NCBI GenBank assembly: GCA_016212925.1
Contig: JACRDF010000052.1
Coordinates: 62,001-126,000 of the forward strand
DNA length: 64,000 nt
Direction: 5' to 3'
Origin: Desulfomonile tiedjei
Lineage (GTDB): Bacteria > Desulfobacterota > Desulfomonilia > Desulfomonilales > Desulfomonilaceae
Position 1 is the stretch's first letter, and every line of letters begins with the position of its first letter. The position numbers and the translations under genes are program-made. Of the stretch, positions 46,002-55,642 are shown in pieces. Under the pieces are notes generated by a model, which was not told where the DNA came from, made no database searches, and was given only the letters and a program-made list of their open reading frames with translations.

Positions 46002-46430
46002 GGCATCATTAAAAGGCGCCTCTCTTTTGAGAGTAGCGGATTTTCACAGGGACAGGCGATCAAGCAGACGACATACACCGAGTGCCAAAATTTTTCTCTG
46101 AATGCGGCTAGTCCGGGTAGGGGCAGGCCCCCGTGCCTGCCCTAGGCCCAACGAGACGGCCGGGCAAGGGCGGACTCGGGGGTCCGCGCCGTACAAGAGA
46201 CCGAAGCCTGTCTTTTCACCTGGGCCCTACGGTCGCACACAGTTTCGAGACACAAATCGAACAGAAATTTTGGAAACCACCATAAGCAATGGGGGCATGC
46301 ACGCCGGCCTCCACCAAAATATGGCGACAGCCGCCCCAAGGCATGGCGTTCACGATCCTACCGGCATGAAAGCGCGTTGGTACTACTGGCTCTTGTGATT
46401 GGATTTTTCAACAACAGCCGGTGGGAGCGA

Positions 46431-46586
46431 GTAAACATTCAGTTACGCGGGGGAATTTGCCGTTCTCTGTCATTGCGAGGAGTGAAACGGCGAAGCAATC
46501 TCTGCCTTTGAGCGCTGAGATTGCTTCCCCCGCTTTTCAGCGGGGTCGCAATGACGGTCTTTCTCCGCTGACAACTGAATGGCTAC
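46431..46586. repeat. MITE-like element (copy 3 of the CATTGCGAGG family)
   Basis: The left end GTAAACATTCAGTTACGCGG and the right end CAACTGAATGGCTAC are terminal inverted repeats. The core has TCTGTCATTGCGAGG, GAAGCAATCTC, GAGATTGCTTCCCC and TCGCAATGAC. It is about 156 bases long. The left ~55 bases are almost identical to those of the copy at 63436. Confidence 0.8.
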
Positions 46587-46657
46587 GAGAGCGACTCTTT
46601 GGAGTGGTTCAAAGTCGACGGATAGAATTTGTCGGCCAGATTAAGAAGTGAGTTCCG

Positions 46658-47362
46658 TCATATGCCCAGGTAAGCTTCTTTAACGTGGTCGTTGTTGAGG
46701 AACTCCTGACCTGTGCCTGACAGTGTGATGCGCCCATTCTCGAGCACGTATGCACGATTACACATGCCGAGGGTATGCTTCACGTTCTGCTCCACAAGAA
46801 GGATCGTTACGCCTTCTTTGTTGATTCGTTTCACGATCCTAAAAATGTCTGAAACCAGGATCGGCGCCAGTCCCAATGAAGGCTCATCGAACATAAGCAA
46901 TTTCGGCAAAGACATTAACCCGCGGCCGATCGCGGCCATTTGCTGCTCCCCGCCTGACAGAGTGCCGGCTGGCTGCCTCTTTCTCTCTGCCAGTCGGGGA
47001 AATAATTCGTAAACCCAAGACATGGTCTGTTTTCGCTTGGCCTTTGCTTCACCGGTCAACGCTCCCACAATCAGGTTTTCCTCCACGGTCATGTCCGAAA
47101 AAAGCCGCCTGGCCTCAGGAACGTGCGCCAATCCGTATTGGATGATCTTGTGAGCGGGCAACTCGTCCAAACGGGTCCCTTCAAAAGTCACGGTCCCTTT
47201 CAAGGGTTTCAGGAGAGATGATACGGTTTTGAGGGTAGTGGATTTGCCGGCGCCGTTGGCTCCAAGCAACACAACTATTTCTCCCTGCCGCACCTCGAAG
47301 GAGACATCCCACAGGACCTGCAAATCACCGTAGAACACATCTATGTGTTCGACCTTAAGCAC
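46658..47362 (-). CDS. livF: Branched-chain amino acid ABC transporter ATP-binding protein LivF
   Basis: The start is GTG at 47362 (MLKVEHIDVFYGDLQVLWDVSF), with GGGAG 9 bases upstream and an 8-base overlap with livG. Walker A is GANGAGKS, the signature is AGTLSGGEQQMAAIGRGL, Walker B is LLMFDEPSLGLAP and the H-loop region is LLVEQNV. The length and LivF-specific C-terminus (YLGI) fit. It couples ATP hydrolysis to uptake through LivH/LivM. Confidence 0.93.
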   Translation of the reverse strand: MLKVEHIDVFYGDLQVLWDVSFEVRQGEIVVLLGANGAGKSTTLKTVSSLLKPLKGTVTFEGTRLDELPAHKIIQYGLAHVPEARRLFSDMTVEENLIVGALTGEAKAKRKQTMSWVYELFPRLAERKRQPAGTLSGGEQQMAAIGRGLMSLPKLLMFDEPSLGLAPILVSDIFRIVKRINKEGVTILLVEQNVKHTLGMCNRAYVLENGRITLSGTGQEFLNNDHVKEAYLGI

Positions 47363-48077
47363 GGTAGTCTTCTCCCAGATAGGCCGCAATGACTTCACTA
47401 TCAGCGGCGACTTCGGCCGGAGTGCCTTCAGCGATGACCATTCCGTGATTAATGGCCAGAATTCTGTCGGAGATCGTCATAATGACCCTCATGATGTGTT
47501 CAACGATAACGATGGTCACGCCGGAGTCCCGGATTTTCTTGATAAGCTCGATGGCTTGTTCCACTTCAGACGGATTCAGCCCTGCGGCCGTCTCGTCGAG
47601 CAGCAGCAGCTTAGGCTTGGTCGCGAGCGCTCGGGTGATTTCCAGCCTCTTTCGGGAGGCAATTGGCAGGCTCTTGGCCAGCTTGTCTTTAAGGGGAGTC
47701 AGTTCGCAAAATTCGATAGTCTCTTCAGCAAGCCGGACGGCCTCGGCTTTTGTTCGCGTCCTTAGAAAAGCTGAAGCCACCACATTGTCGAGCACGGTCA
47801 TCCTCTTGAGAGGCTTTACCACCTGAAAAGTTCGGCCTACGCCTTTCTGGCAAATCTGGTAGGTTTTCAGGCCCGAAATCTTTTCACCTTCAAAAAGTAT
47901 CTCGCCTTTGGTCAACGGAAAATATGCATTAATGAGGTTAAAAATGGTGGTTTTTCCGGAGCCGTTCGGGCCGATCAAGCCATAGATCTGCCCCTTCTCC
48001 ACCTTGAAACTCACGCCGTTGACAGCGGCAAGTCCTCCGAAAAATTTGACCACGTTCTTGGTTTCAAAGTAGGCCAT
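47355..48077 (-). CDS. livG: Branched-chain amino acid ABC transporter ATP-binding protein LivG
   Basis: The start at 48077 (MAYFETKNVVKFFGGLAAVNGVSF) follows GAGGGTG. Walker A is GPNGSGKT. The signature region reads KSLPIASRKRLEITRAL in place of the usual LSGGQ form (LivG proteins commonly show L-x-x-G/A-x-x-R-x-L-E-I-A-R-A-L). Walker B is LLLLDETAAGLNPSE and the H-loop region is IVEHIMRV. It is placed between livM and livF as in most liv operons. Confidence 0.93.
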   Translation of the reverse strand: MAYFETKNVVKFFGGLAAVNGVSFKVEKGQIYGLIGPNGSGKTTIFNLINAYFPLTKGEILFEGEKISGLKTYQICQKGVGRTFQVVKPLKRMTVLDNVVASAFLRTRTKAEAVRLAEETIEFCELTPLKDKLAKSLPIASRKRLEITRALATKPKLLLLDETAAGLNPSEVEQAIELIKKIRDSGVTIVIVEHIMRVIMTISDRILAINHGMVIAEGTPAEVAADSEVIAAYLGEDYRA

Positions 48078-48085
48078 ATTCACCC

Positions 48086-49093
48086 TCAATCTGCTGATCG
48101 TTTCCAAAAAGTGAGGGCCTTCTTCATCTTAGGCCAGTCTCCAACCACACCGTTCGGTAGGAACAGTATGACAAATACCACCAGCAAACCGAAGCTCAAC
48201 ACGTGAGCTTCTCTGACATATTTGGTGATGACTGCCAGTACCGGTGACCCCGTCGCCTTTGTTAGGCTGTCCAGCAGGCCGAAGCCGCCAGTCCTGAATA
48301 TCTCCGATACAGCAACCATAATGAAAGCCCCGACCGCGGGTCCGTACACCGTGCTCACGCCTCCCACGATTCCGACCAGGATGGCCATGATCGAGATGTC
48401 ATGGAGGGAGAAAACCACCTTCGGGTCGATGAATCCCATATAGTTCGTGTAAAGCGACCCGGCTAAACCCGTCAGGTAAGCGGCCAGACTCAAAGAAACC
48501 ATCTTGTAATAGTGAGTGTTTATGCCCATGCTCTCGGCCGCGTCCTGATCTTCGCGTATGGACACAAAATAGTACCCCCAGCGGGAGTGCACCACCACTT
48601 GTATAGTCACGAGAGACAAGACGGCTATGGCCAGCGCAATGTAATAGTAAGGGACCTTGGACACGAAGGTCTGCATCACCAAGATGCCTACCATTCCTTC
48701 TGTCAGCGACTCCCAAATAGTCGCGATGTGCCGCATGACTTCGTTCAAGGCCAGGGTTGCCAGGGCGAAATAGGCTCCCCTCAACCGAAAGCATATCCAA
48801 CCGAAAGGAAACGCCACAACTACCGCTGCGAGGCCGCCCAGAGGAAGCCCCCACCATGCCGATATGTCCAGCTTGTGTGCCAAGAGGGCTGCCGTGTACG
48901 CTCCAGTACCAAAAAACGCAGCGTCTCCGAAGGACACTTGGCCCGTGTACCCTGCAATAAGGTTCCAACCTGATCCAATGGCAACCCATATGAGAACCAG
49001 TATCATGAGATGCTGGTAGTATGGATCGCTTACCACCCATGGGAACGCAATCAGGATCGCCAAGACGATTAGAGGGCCGTAATGGTCTTTCAT
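48086..49093 (-). CDS. livM: Branched-chain amino acid ABC transporter permease LivM
   Basis: The 335-residue permease has about nine helices. The LivM signatures are GYTGQVSFGDAAFFGTGAYTAAL, RLRGAYFALATLALNEVMRHIA and SMGINTHYYKMVSLSLAAYLTGLAGSLY. It forms the transmembrane channel with LivH. Gaps to livH and livG are only a few bases. Confidence 0.93.
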   Translation of the reverse strand: MKDHYGPLIVLAILIAFPWVVSDPYYQHLMILVLIWVAIGSGWNLIAGYTGQVSFGDAAFFGTGAYTAALLAHKLDISAWWGLPLGGLAAVVVAFPFGWICFRLRGAYFALATLALNEVMRHIATIWESLTEGMVGILVMQTFVSKVPYYYIALAIAVLSLVTIQVVVHSRWGYYFVSIREDQDAAESMGINTHYYKMVSLSLAAYLTGLAGSLYTNYMGFIDPKVVFSLHDISIMAILVGIVGGVSTVYGPAVGAFIMVAVSEIFRTGGFGLLDSLTKATGSPVLAVITKYVREAHVLSFGLLVVFVILFLPNGVVGDWPKMKKALTFWKRSAD

Positions 49094-49099
49094 GAAACC

Positions 49100-49996
49100 T
49101 TAAACCTTGGTCCAGCGCTTGAATCCGCCGGGAATGAACAAGAGCACAAGAATAAACATGATCAGGCCGATCATGTCCTCGTAATCCATCCCGATGTAGG
49201 TAGCTCCAAATGCCTCGGCAAGCCCCAGGGTGACACCACCGAAAATTGCACCCACCGTTGAGCCTAGGCCTCCCAGAATGGTGATCACGAATGCCTTTCG
49301 GGTGAACGGCCCGCCGATATCAGGGAACAAATAATAAACCGGCAATAACAAGTTTCCCGCGGCGGCCACCAGGGCTGAACCGAGTCCCATGGTTATGACT
49401 TTGATACGGTCGGCATCGATCCCCATTAATTGGGCGGCTTCAGGGTCTTGGGCTACCGCCCTGATGGAACGGCCGAGGTCGGTCTTCAGAAGAAACCAAA
49501 ATAGTGAGACCGTCAGGACGCACGCGAACAAGAAAGCAATACATAGGGCCACGGAAAACGAGACGCCGCCCACAAAAACTGCGGCTGTCGAATACCATGT
49601 CTGTACCGACAGATAATTCGACGTGAAAATAAATCGGATGATCTCAGTGAGAACCATCCCTATACCCACCGTCATCAGCACCTGGTTTTCCGGCAGGATG
49701 GATTCGACCCTTATCAGGGGATTTAGCAGGAATTTCTGTATGAATATTCCAAGCATAAAAAGGGAGGGCATGCTGATCAGCAGGGTGAAGTAGGGATCAA
49801 AGCCCATGTAATGAAAAAAGACATACGTCACATACATGGCCACCATCATCAACTGACCATGCGCTAAGTTTATGATCCCCATGACCCCCATGATCAGGGT
49901 CATGCCTATCCCTATGAGGGCATAGAGCCCACCTTTTAAAATTCCTGCTACCAGCGTTTGCAGAAAGACGTCCATCTCGTTCCAGACCATCGCCAT
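49100..49996 (-). CDS. livH: Branched-chain amino acid ABC transporter permease LivH
   Basis: The permease of up to 298 residues has the LivH signature GLYALIGIGMTLIMGVMGIINLAHGQLMMVA and MGIDADRIKVITMGLGSALVAAAG. An internal ATG at 49975 (MDVFLQTLVAGIL) is a possible true start, since many LivH proteins begin there. The gene lies about 230 bases after livK. Confidence 0.93.
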   Translation of the reverse strand: MAMVWNEMDVFLQTLVAGILKGGLYALIGIGMTLIMGVMGIINLAHGQLMMVAMYVTYVFFHYMGFDPYFTLLISMPSLFMLGIFIQKFLLNPLIRVESILPENQVLMTVGIGMVLTEIIRFIFTSNYLSVQTWYSTAAVFVGGVSFSVALCIAFLFACVLTVSLFWFLLKTDLGRSIRAVAQDPEAAQLMGIDADRIKVITMGLGSALVAAAGNLLLPVYYLFPDIGGPFTRKAFVITILGGLGSTVGAIFGGVTLGLAEAFGATYIGMDYEDMIGLIMFILVLLFIPGGFKRWTKV

Positions 49997-50230
49997 TTAG
50001 GGTGGGGCCATTCCCCTTGCGGGGGCTAGTCAGACCAATGTTTTTCGGTAATCGCGACGATATTGCAGCGAACGGCGGTGAGATCGTTCACCTGTCCAAC
50101 CCGGCTTCACGTATCAAGACAAATAGGGACGGGCCCAACTCAAGATCCGCCAGAGTGACAGGCTCATGCCGCCTGCGGGCCGCAGAGCGAAAAGGGGCCT
50201 CGGCGGCCTGGCGGCGGCCATGATAAACAC

Positions 50231-51424
50231 CTATCTTTTCGTCCACTCAGGCACCGGGAACACATAGGGCTTGGTCGCCAAATCCTTGGGCCACACGGTC
50301 TCGAGCACTCCCTTCTGCCATTGCACCAAGTAAGTCGGAAGAGAATTCTGCTGCTTCTTTTTGCCGTAGGATACAAATTTGACCGGGCCGAAGACGGTCA
50401 TCATGTCCGTGGTCAAGAGCGCCTCTCGAATTGCTGCTGGGGTCGTGTCTTTTGCCCGCTTCAGAACATCAGCCACCACTTGCAGGGACGCGTAAGCCTC
50501 CGCGCCGTGATATTCGGTGGGTTGACCGAATTTTTTGACGTAATTGTCAAAGTATTCTCTGGCCCCTTTATACGGGACATTAGGGGTCCACAGGTCAGCC
50601 GAGAAAACGTATTGAGCGGCTTCGGCCGCGTTCTTGACGAATTCCGGGAGAGTGAAGCCCGCGGCCCCGCCAACGAACATCTTGGGGTTAAAATCCAGTT
50701 CCTTCGACTGGCGCATCAAGAGCGCCGCGTCCATGATGTACGATATCATGTAAACAAAATCCGGCTTGGCTGCTTTTGCCTTGACCAATAGGGGTTTGAA
50801 GTCTATAGCGCCATGTTCGTAGCCCTCTTTCATGAGAACCTTTACCCCCATGGCTTCACACAACTTTACGAACTCTTTCGAGCCGGATTGCCCGAATAAT
50901 GTATTCTCATGGAGAATGACCACGGTTTGCGGTTTGGCCACCTCTTTCAGAAAGGTCTCCAATGCCTTGGGGTACTCGCTGACCGGGGGGTTGATGCGGA
51001 ACACATAGTCCCACCCCTTCTCGGTTATGTCATCGGCGGAGCCTGTAGTGACCAGGAAGGGCACTTTGCGCTGCTGTGCCACGGCACAGACGGCATAGGT
51101 CACTGAAGAAGAGTATCCGCCCGTCACCATCACGACGTTATCCCGGGAGATCAATTTCTCCACCGCAGACCGGCCGACATCCGGCTTGCCGGTATCGTCC
51201 TCAATAATAAGTTCAATAGGTCTGCCCTTTATTCCGCCTGCTTTATTGACCTCCTCCAGGCACATCAGGAACGAGTTTTTCTCTATCTCTCCAAACTTGG
51301 CCTGCTCGCCGGTTAGAGGAAGAACGACTCCGACCTTGATCGGGGGGTCTGCCGAAAACACCGGGCCCGAGGCCACCAAGGCTAAGGCCAACGCCACGAA
51401 GAGACAAATGTTCATTTTTTTCAT
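50231..51424 (-). CDS. livK: Branched-chain amino acid-type ABC transporter substrate-binding protein
   Basis: The 397-residue protein has a signal peptide (MNICLFVALALALVASGPVFSA). The periplasmic-binding fold type I is seen in PIKVGVVLPLTGEQAKFGEIEKNSFLMCLEEVNKAGGIKGRPIELIIEDDTGKPD, VVMVTGGYSSSVTYAVCAVAQQRKVPFLVTTGS and RINPPVSEYPKALETFL. It delivers the ligand to LivHM. Family members in anaerobes bind Leu/Ile/Val, other amino acids, or aromatic and short-chain acids; the ligand cannot be told from the sequence. It is first in the livKHMGF unit. No upstream regulator is adjacent. Confidence 0.9.
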   Translation of the reverse strand: MKKMNICLFVALALALVASGPVFSADPPIKVGVVLPLTGEQAKFGEIEKNSFLMCLEEVNKAGGIKGRPIELIIEDDTGKPDVGRSAVEKLISRDNVVMVTGGYSSSVTYAVCAVAQQRKVPFLVTTGSADDITEKGWDYVFRINPPVSEYPKALETFLKEVAKPQTVVILHENTLFGQSGSKEFVKLCEAMGVKVLMKEGYEHGAIDFKPLLVKAKAAKPDFVYMISYIMDAALLMRQSKELDFNPKMFVGGAAGFTLPEFVKNAAEAAQYVFSADLWTPNVPYKGAREYFDNYVKKFGQPTEYHGAEAYASLQVVADVLKRAKDTTPAAIREALLTTDMMTVFGPVKFVSYGKKKQQNSLPTYLVQWQKGVLETVWPKDLATKPYVFPVPEWTKR

Positions 51425-52461
51425 TTGATCAATCCTTGATTCCTGCGAAGGTTATAAAGGCTATGGAAAAAGGTACAGTATTCCGAACTTAGATGGAAGG
51501 ATTCCAAGCTGTCAAGAAAAAAAGTGCTCTGCGTCGCGGCAATTGACTTCAACTTGTCCTCACAAAGCTCAGGAACAATCCAAAACGCTCCCCTTTCAGT
51601 GTCAGCCAGTCATAAAGGGTGGGGGAGAGCGAACTTGCCCCTTGCGCTTCCTGTTAGCAACAAGAGTGCCACATGATTTCTGCCGGCAGACGCGGGTAGT
51701 CAATCAGTGCCGGGGAGGGCAGTGTTTAGGACGTGAACGCTTTGCGAAAGCAAGGATGACGCCTGCCGGTATTACCTTGGCATACCATTCGTCGTGTCCC
51801 GAGAGTGGCCAGGATTCGCCAATTACGGTAAAATCCAGCTTGCTCTTGTGACAGTTGGACCGCCAGATGACGTGATTGAGGGGTGGCGAAAGTTCGCCGG
51901 CCAGTGGCCGAATTTAGCCGTTTTCGATGGCACGTGACATTGCCGGCCAGTGGCCTGACGTTGACTATCCACTGCCCGGATGCTAAGGACAAACTGATGC
52001 AATTCTTTGTTCAGGGATGTGCCAATTGATTCAGCAGCACGGGCTGCTGGAACAGGTCCCTGGTACGCGGCATTCGAGGACTATGAAGAGACAGAGTGCC
52101 ACTGACTTAGCAAGTGAGGGCTGTGCCCGATGAGGGACCGTCTGATTTTCATTGCAGGACCGGATGAAAACTGCGCTACGTAAGTATCTCGACGACTAAT
52201 TCGCACATTATTGCGTGCTGGTTCCGTGGCTTGTACTCGGAGACTCTGCTTCTTGTTAGAAACATTCCTTCGTAAACCTACTTTTTGGGCTTACTCTTGC
52301 AAAGACTTTCCGCGGAGTGTCCGTACGGGGGCGGACGAGCGAAGATACGATGCCTCCGGACCGACCATCCGGGCCGCAATCTGCTTGATTCCAGACCCTG
52401 TTAGGAACACGGGAGTTATCAGCGCATTAGGCGAATTGGGCATGACGGGAGATTGAAATAA
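51425..52461. other. Intergenic region of about 1 kb without recognised gene
   Basis: It lies between divergent livK and the sensor kinase gene. The open frames here lack ribosome binding sites and familiar sequence. GCCGGCCAGTGGCC occurs twice (about 51897 and 51944), a short direct repeat. The stretch may be decayed DNA plus promoters for both directions. GGAGATTGAAATAA at 52448-52461 is the ribosome binding site of the kinase gene. Confidence 0.45.
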
Positions 52462-55400
52462 ATGTTACCCCGCTTTTCCATTGTTAAGAAATTCGTGCTG
52501 GTATTCCTTATAGTGTCCATTATTCCTCTGTGTGCGCTGGGTGTCAGTACCCTCTGGAATTTGCGAGCAATCGGCCAAGGGGCCATTGACAACACTACGC
52601 TGCAAATGGAAAAGCGGGCAAAGGAATCTTTGGAACTGCGAGCGGTAGAACTGGCTGATCGAGTGACCCAGTTGCTCCATTCCTGTGAAGGGGACCTATT
52701 CACCCTTGCCATGCTCCCGCGAACGGCTGAAATCTACGGGCGTTTCTCGCTCAATCACCGCAAAACCATATGGGCGCGAGAGGGAACCAACGAGGACCCG
52801 GTCGAGGTTCACAAGGAAATACCCCTCTATCGGGAAATCGTTTTCATCGGCCCTGGCGGAATGGAGGAGATCCGCATCACGGAAGATCGCATCGCGGAGG
52901 CGGCAGAATTACGCGACGTGAGCAAACCCGAAAACACGACGTACAAATCCGAGAAATACTTTCAGGAGACAAGGAAGCTCAAGAAGGGCGACCTCTATGT
53001 CTCTCATGTAACCGGCTGGTTCGTCTCCCGTGACGAACAACTCCAGGGGGCGGGCAGTGTCGAGGAGGCATTAGAAGGGAAAAAATTTGAGGGAGTGGTC
53101 AGAATAGCAACTCCTTGTTTCACGGAAACCGGCAAATTTGAAGGCATTGTAATGGTGTCACTCGACCATCGCCATCTGATGGAGTTGACGCTGCACATTC
53201 TTCCTACTGACGAGCGATTCGTGGTCTTTCCCAGCTATTCCAGCGGCAACTACGCGTTCATGTTCGATGACGAGGGTTGGATCATCGCTCATCCGAAGTT
53301 CTACGACATTCGCGGGATCTACCCCGATGGCAGCGAATGTGATCCTACGGCTCCATCATACACGCGGGAGAAGCTTTTAGCCGGTGAAGTGCCTTTCAAC
53401 CTGGATCATGTGGACTTCATTAATCCCAACTATTCCAATATGGCACGAGAAGTGCGAGCAGGACGGTCGGGAGTGGTCAGCACCTATAACGTGGGCGGAA
53501 TTCCGCGTGTCATGGCTTACGCTCCGATCTTCTATGACCGGATCCCGTACAACAGGCACGGCGTCTTTGGAGGAATGACCATCGGAGTTCAGACGGCCAA
53601 GTTCGCCGAACCTGCTTTGATGGCAAGCGCCAAGATCGATGACATAGTTGCTCAGACGAAACTGAATACCTTGATAATCCTGGGGATCACAGCTCTGGCC
53701 GTTATTCTCTTGGGGACCGTTCTGGCGCGGAGATTCACGCAACCTATCATGTATCTCGCGCGCAAAGCGCGGCAAATAGCCGAGGGACATATTCCCTACT
53801 ACGTGGCGGTTCAAACCGGAGACGAATTGGAGCTGCTGGGCCGAAATTTTGATGACATGGCCACGGAGATACGCCGGCACCGGGAGAGTCTCGATAAATC
53901 ATTCGCTGAACTCGCGGATTCCAAGAAATCCGTGGAAGGATACAGTCGTCAACTGGAAACGCAATTGAAAGTCCTGAAAAACGTGCATTACCTTAGCCAA
54001 TACCTGACCACGGCGTATGACCGAGAACTGGTGCTCCAAACAGTGCTCAAAACGTGCGTGGAGGGTTTGGGGTATGATCGGGCCGTCCTGTATCTGTACG
54101 AACAAGATACCCGACGTCTCACTTGCCACCAGACTTTCGGATTCTCACCCGAACACGAAGCCGGAGTAATGGGCTCTTCATACGATATTGATCGCCACGA
54201 TTGCATACCTACCAAGGCTTTTCGTTTTGGGGAAACCCTCTTGGTCAAGGATGTCCGCACTGATCCGAGGACGACTCCCATCGACCTCGACATCGGAGAA
54301 GCCGCAGAAACGGATTGCTTCGTGTTCACGCCTATCAAGAGCCGTGATCGGGTCATTGGAGTCCTCGGCGCGGACACGAATACAAGTTCCAGGGAGATCA
54401 GGGACGTTGAGATCGAATCACTGGAGATCGTAGCCAACGACGCGGCTCGTGCCATTGAACGCTCTGAGCTGCACAGCAAACTGGTTGCGGAACGGAATTT
54501 TATTAAGTCGATCGTCACTTCTATGACGAGCGGAATCATCACACTCGACGAGTCCGGATGCGTCACCTGGTTCAATCCATACAGCGAAGCGGTGTTCAAA
54601 ATACGCCCTGAAGACGCTCTGGGCAACCACTACAGAGACGTGTTCGGGGCGTTTCCGGATTGGATTGACCTGATCGACCGTTGCCTGGATTCCCCGGAGT
54701 GTGTGCCGGGTGCCCTGGAGAAACTTTCCGTTCGTCAGGACGGCAAGGAAACTGTCCTGGAAGTTCACTTCTCGAGAATCGAGCCGCAAAAGCCTCACCA
54801 GAGCATCTTTCTGATCTTTATTCAGGACGTCACACAGCGCAAGCATATGGAAGAGCATATTAGACGTTCGGATAGGCTGGTGAGTCTGGGTGTTCTGGCG
54901 GCAGGAATCGCCCACGAGATGCGAAATCCTCTCACAGGCCTCTCTCTGCTAATGGACGACGTGCACGATCATCTTCCGGACGGTTCCCAGGCTAGGGACC
55001 TCGTGCGGCGATCGCTCCAAGAGATCGACAGGCTGGAGAATCTGATCAATGGCCTGTTGGATTTTGCCGCCCCTTCGCGGCAGGTGAATCTGGAGGTTCG
55101 TCCCCTGGGAGATGTGTTGCACAAGACCCTGTTTCTCCTGAGAAAGCTTTGCAGGAACCACAAAGTCACATTGAACGGGCACGCGGATGAATCTCTTCCC
55201 CTGCTTCACCTGGATGCCGACAAGTTGCAGCAGGCCCTGTTGAACCTTCTTCTCAATGCCGTTCAGGCGATGCCCGAAGGCGGAGATCTCACTGTCGAAG
55301 TAAAGGAAGTGCCCGCGCTCGAATCCCTTCTTTCAGGGCCTGCTGTGCGTATTATTGTGAGCGACACGGGAACAGGGATAGCGCCTGAGGACATTCCTTA

Positions 55401-55623
55401 TATTTTCGATCCCTTTTTTACCCGCAGCCCGTCAGGATGCGGACTGGGATTGGCCATCGTGCACGGCATTGTCCAGGAGCACAAAGGCCGGATCTCCGTT
55501 TCCAGCGAACTGGGCAAGGGCACAACCTTCCAGGTGGACCTACCCACAGCGCAGGAGCCCTCGAAAGAGCAGGAGGCAATGAGTGGGCCGGCGGCCGGGA
55601 ATTCGCGCGCGGTCATGCCTTGA
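52462..55623 (+). CDS. Membrane sensor histidine kinase with dCache, HAMP, GAF and PAS domains
   Basis: The 1053-residue protein begins with a membrane helix (VKKFVLVFLIVSIIPLCALGV), then has a large extracytoplasmic region of about 350 residues (double-Cache-like) and a second helix (LIILGITALAVILLGTVLA). HAMP follows (RFTQPIMYLARKARQIAEGHI), then a GAF domain (LQTVLKTCVEGLGYDRAVLYLYEQD..), a PAS domain (IVTSMTSGIITLDESGCVTWFNPYSEAVF), HisKA with His818 in AAGIAHEMRNPLTGLSLL, and HATPase_c (LLNLLLNAVQAMPEGG, DTGTGIAPEDIPYIFDPFFT, GCGLGLAIVHGIVQEH). It senses a periplasmic ligand and phosphorylates the NtrC-type regulator encoded 19 bases downstream. Confidence 0.92.
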   Translation: MLPRFSIVKKFVLVFLIVSIIPLCALGVSTLWNLRAIGQGAIDNTTLQMEKRAKESLELRAVELADRVTQLLHSCEGDLFTLAMLPRTAEIYGRFSLNHRKTIWAREGTNEDPVEVHKEIPLYREIVFIGPGGMEEIRITEDRIAEAAELRDVSKPENTTYKSEKYFQETRKLKKGDLYVSHVTGWFVSRDEQLQGAGSVEEALEGKKFEGVVRIATPCFTETGKFEGIVMVSLDHRHLMELTLHILPTDERFVVFPSYSSGNYAFMFDDEGWIIAHPKFYDIRGIYPDGSECDPTAPSYTREKLLAGEVPFNLDHVDFINPNYSNMAREVRAGRSGVVSTYNVGGIPRVMAYAPIFYDRIPYNRHGVFGGMTIGVQTAKFAEPALMASAKIDDIVAQTKLNTLIILGITALAVILLGTVLARRFTQPIMYLARKARQIAEGHIPYYVAVQTGDELELLGRNFDDMATEIRRHRESLDKSFAELADSKKSVEGYSRQLETQLKVLKNVHYLSQYLTTAYDRELVLQTVLKTCVEGLGYDRAVLYLYEQDTRRLTCHQTFGFSPEHEAGVMGSSYDIDRHDCIPTKAFRFGETLLVKDVRTDPRTTPIDLDIGEAAETDCFVFTPIKSRDRVIGVLGADTNTSSREIRDVEIESLEIVANDAARAIERSELHSKLVAERNFIKSIVTSMTSGIITLDESGCVTWFNPYSEAVFKIRPEDALGNHYRDVFGAFPDWIDLIDRCLDSPECVPGALEKLSVRQDGKETVLEVHFSRIEPQKPHQSIFLIFIQDVTQRKHMEEHIRRSDRLVSLGVLAAGIAHEMRNPLTGLSLLMDDVHDHLPDGSQARDLVRRSLQEIDRLENLINGLLDFAAPSRQVNLEVRPLGDVLHKTLFLLRKLCRNHKVTLNGHADESLPLLHLDADKLQQALLNLLLNAVQAMPEGGDLTVEVKEVPALESLLSGPAVRIIVSDTGTGIAPEDIPYIFDPFFTRSPSGCGLGLAIVHGIVQEHKGRISVSSELGKGTTFQVDLPTAQEPSKEQEAMSGPAAGNSRAVMP

Positions 55624-55642
55624 CTTCCAATGGGTGAATTGA

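Larger units (their letters stand above)
45858..46657. other. Intergenic region with three repeats
   Basis: The stretch of about 800 bases has no supported gene. It holds hairpins at 45938-46001, fragments resembling the CGCGCCGTACA and GAAAGCGCGTTGG repeat ends (46188, 46368), and the MITE-like copy at 46431-46586. Confidence 0.5.

Noticed and set aside
51543-51992. Open frames between livK and the sensor kinase
   Set aside because: No ribosome binding sites and no recognisable domains; treated as intergenic.
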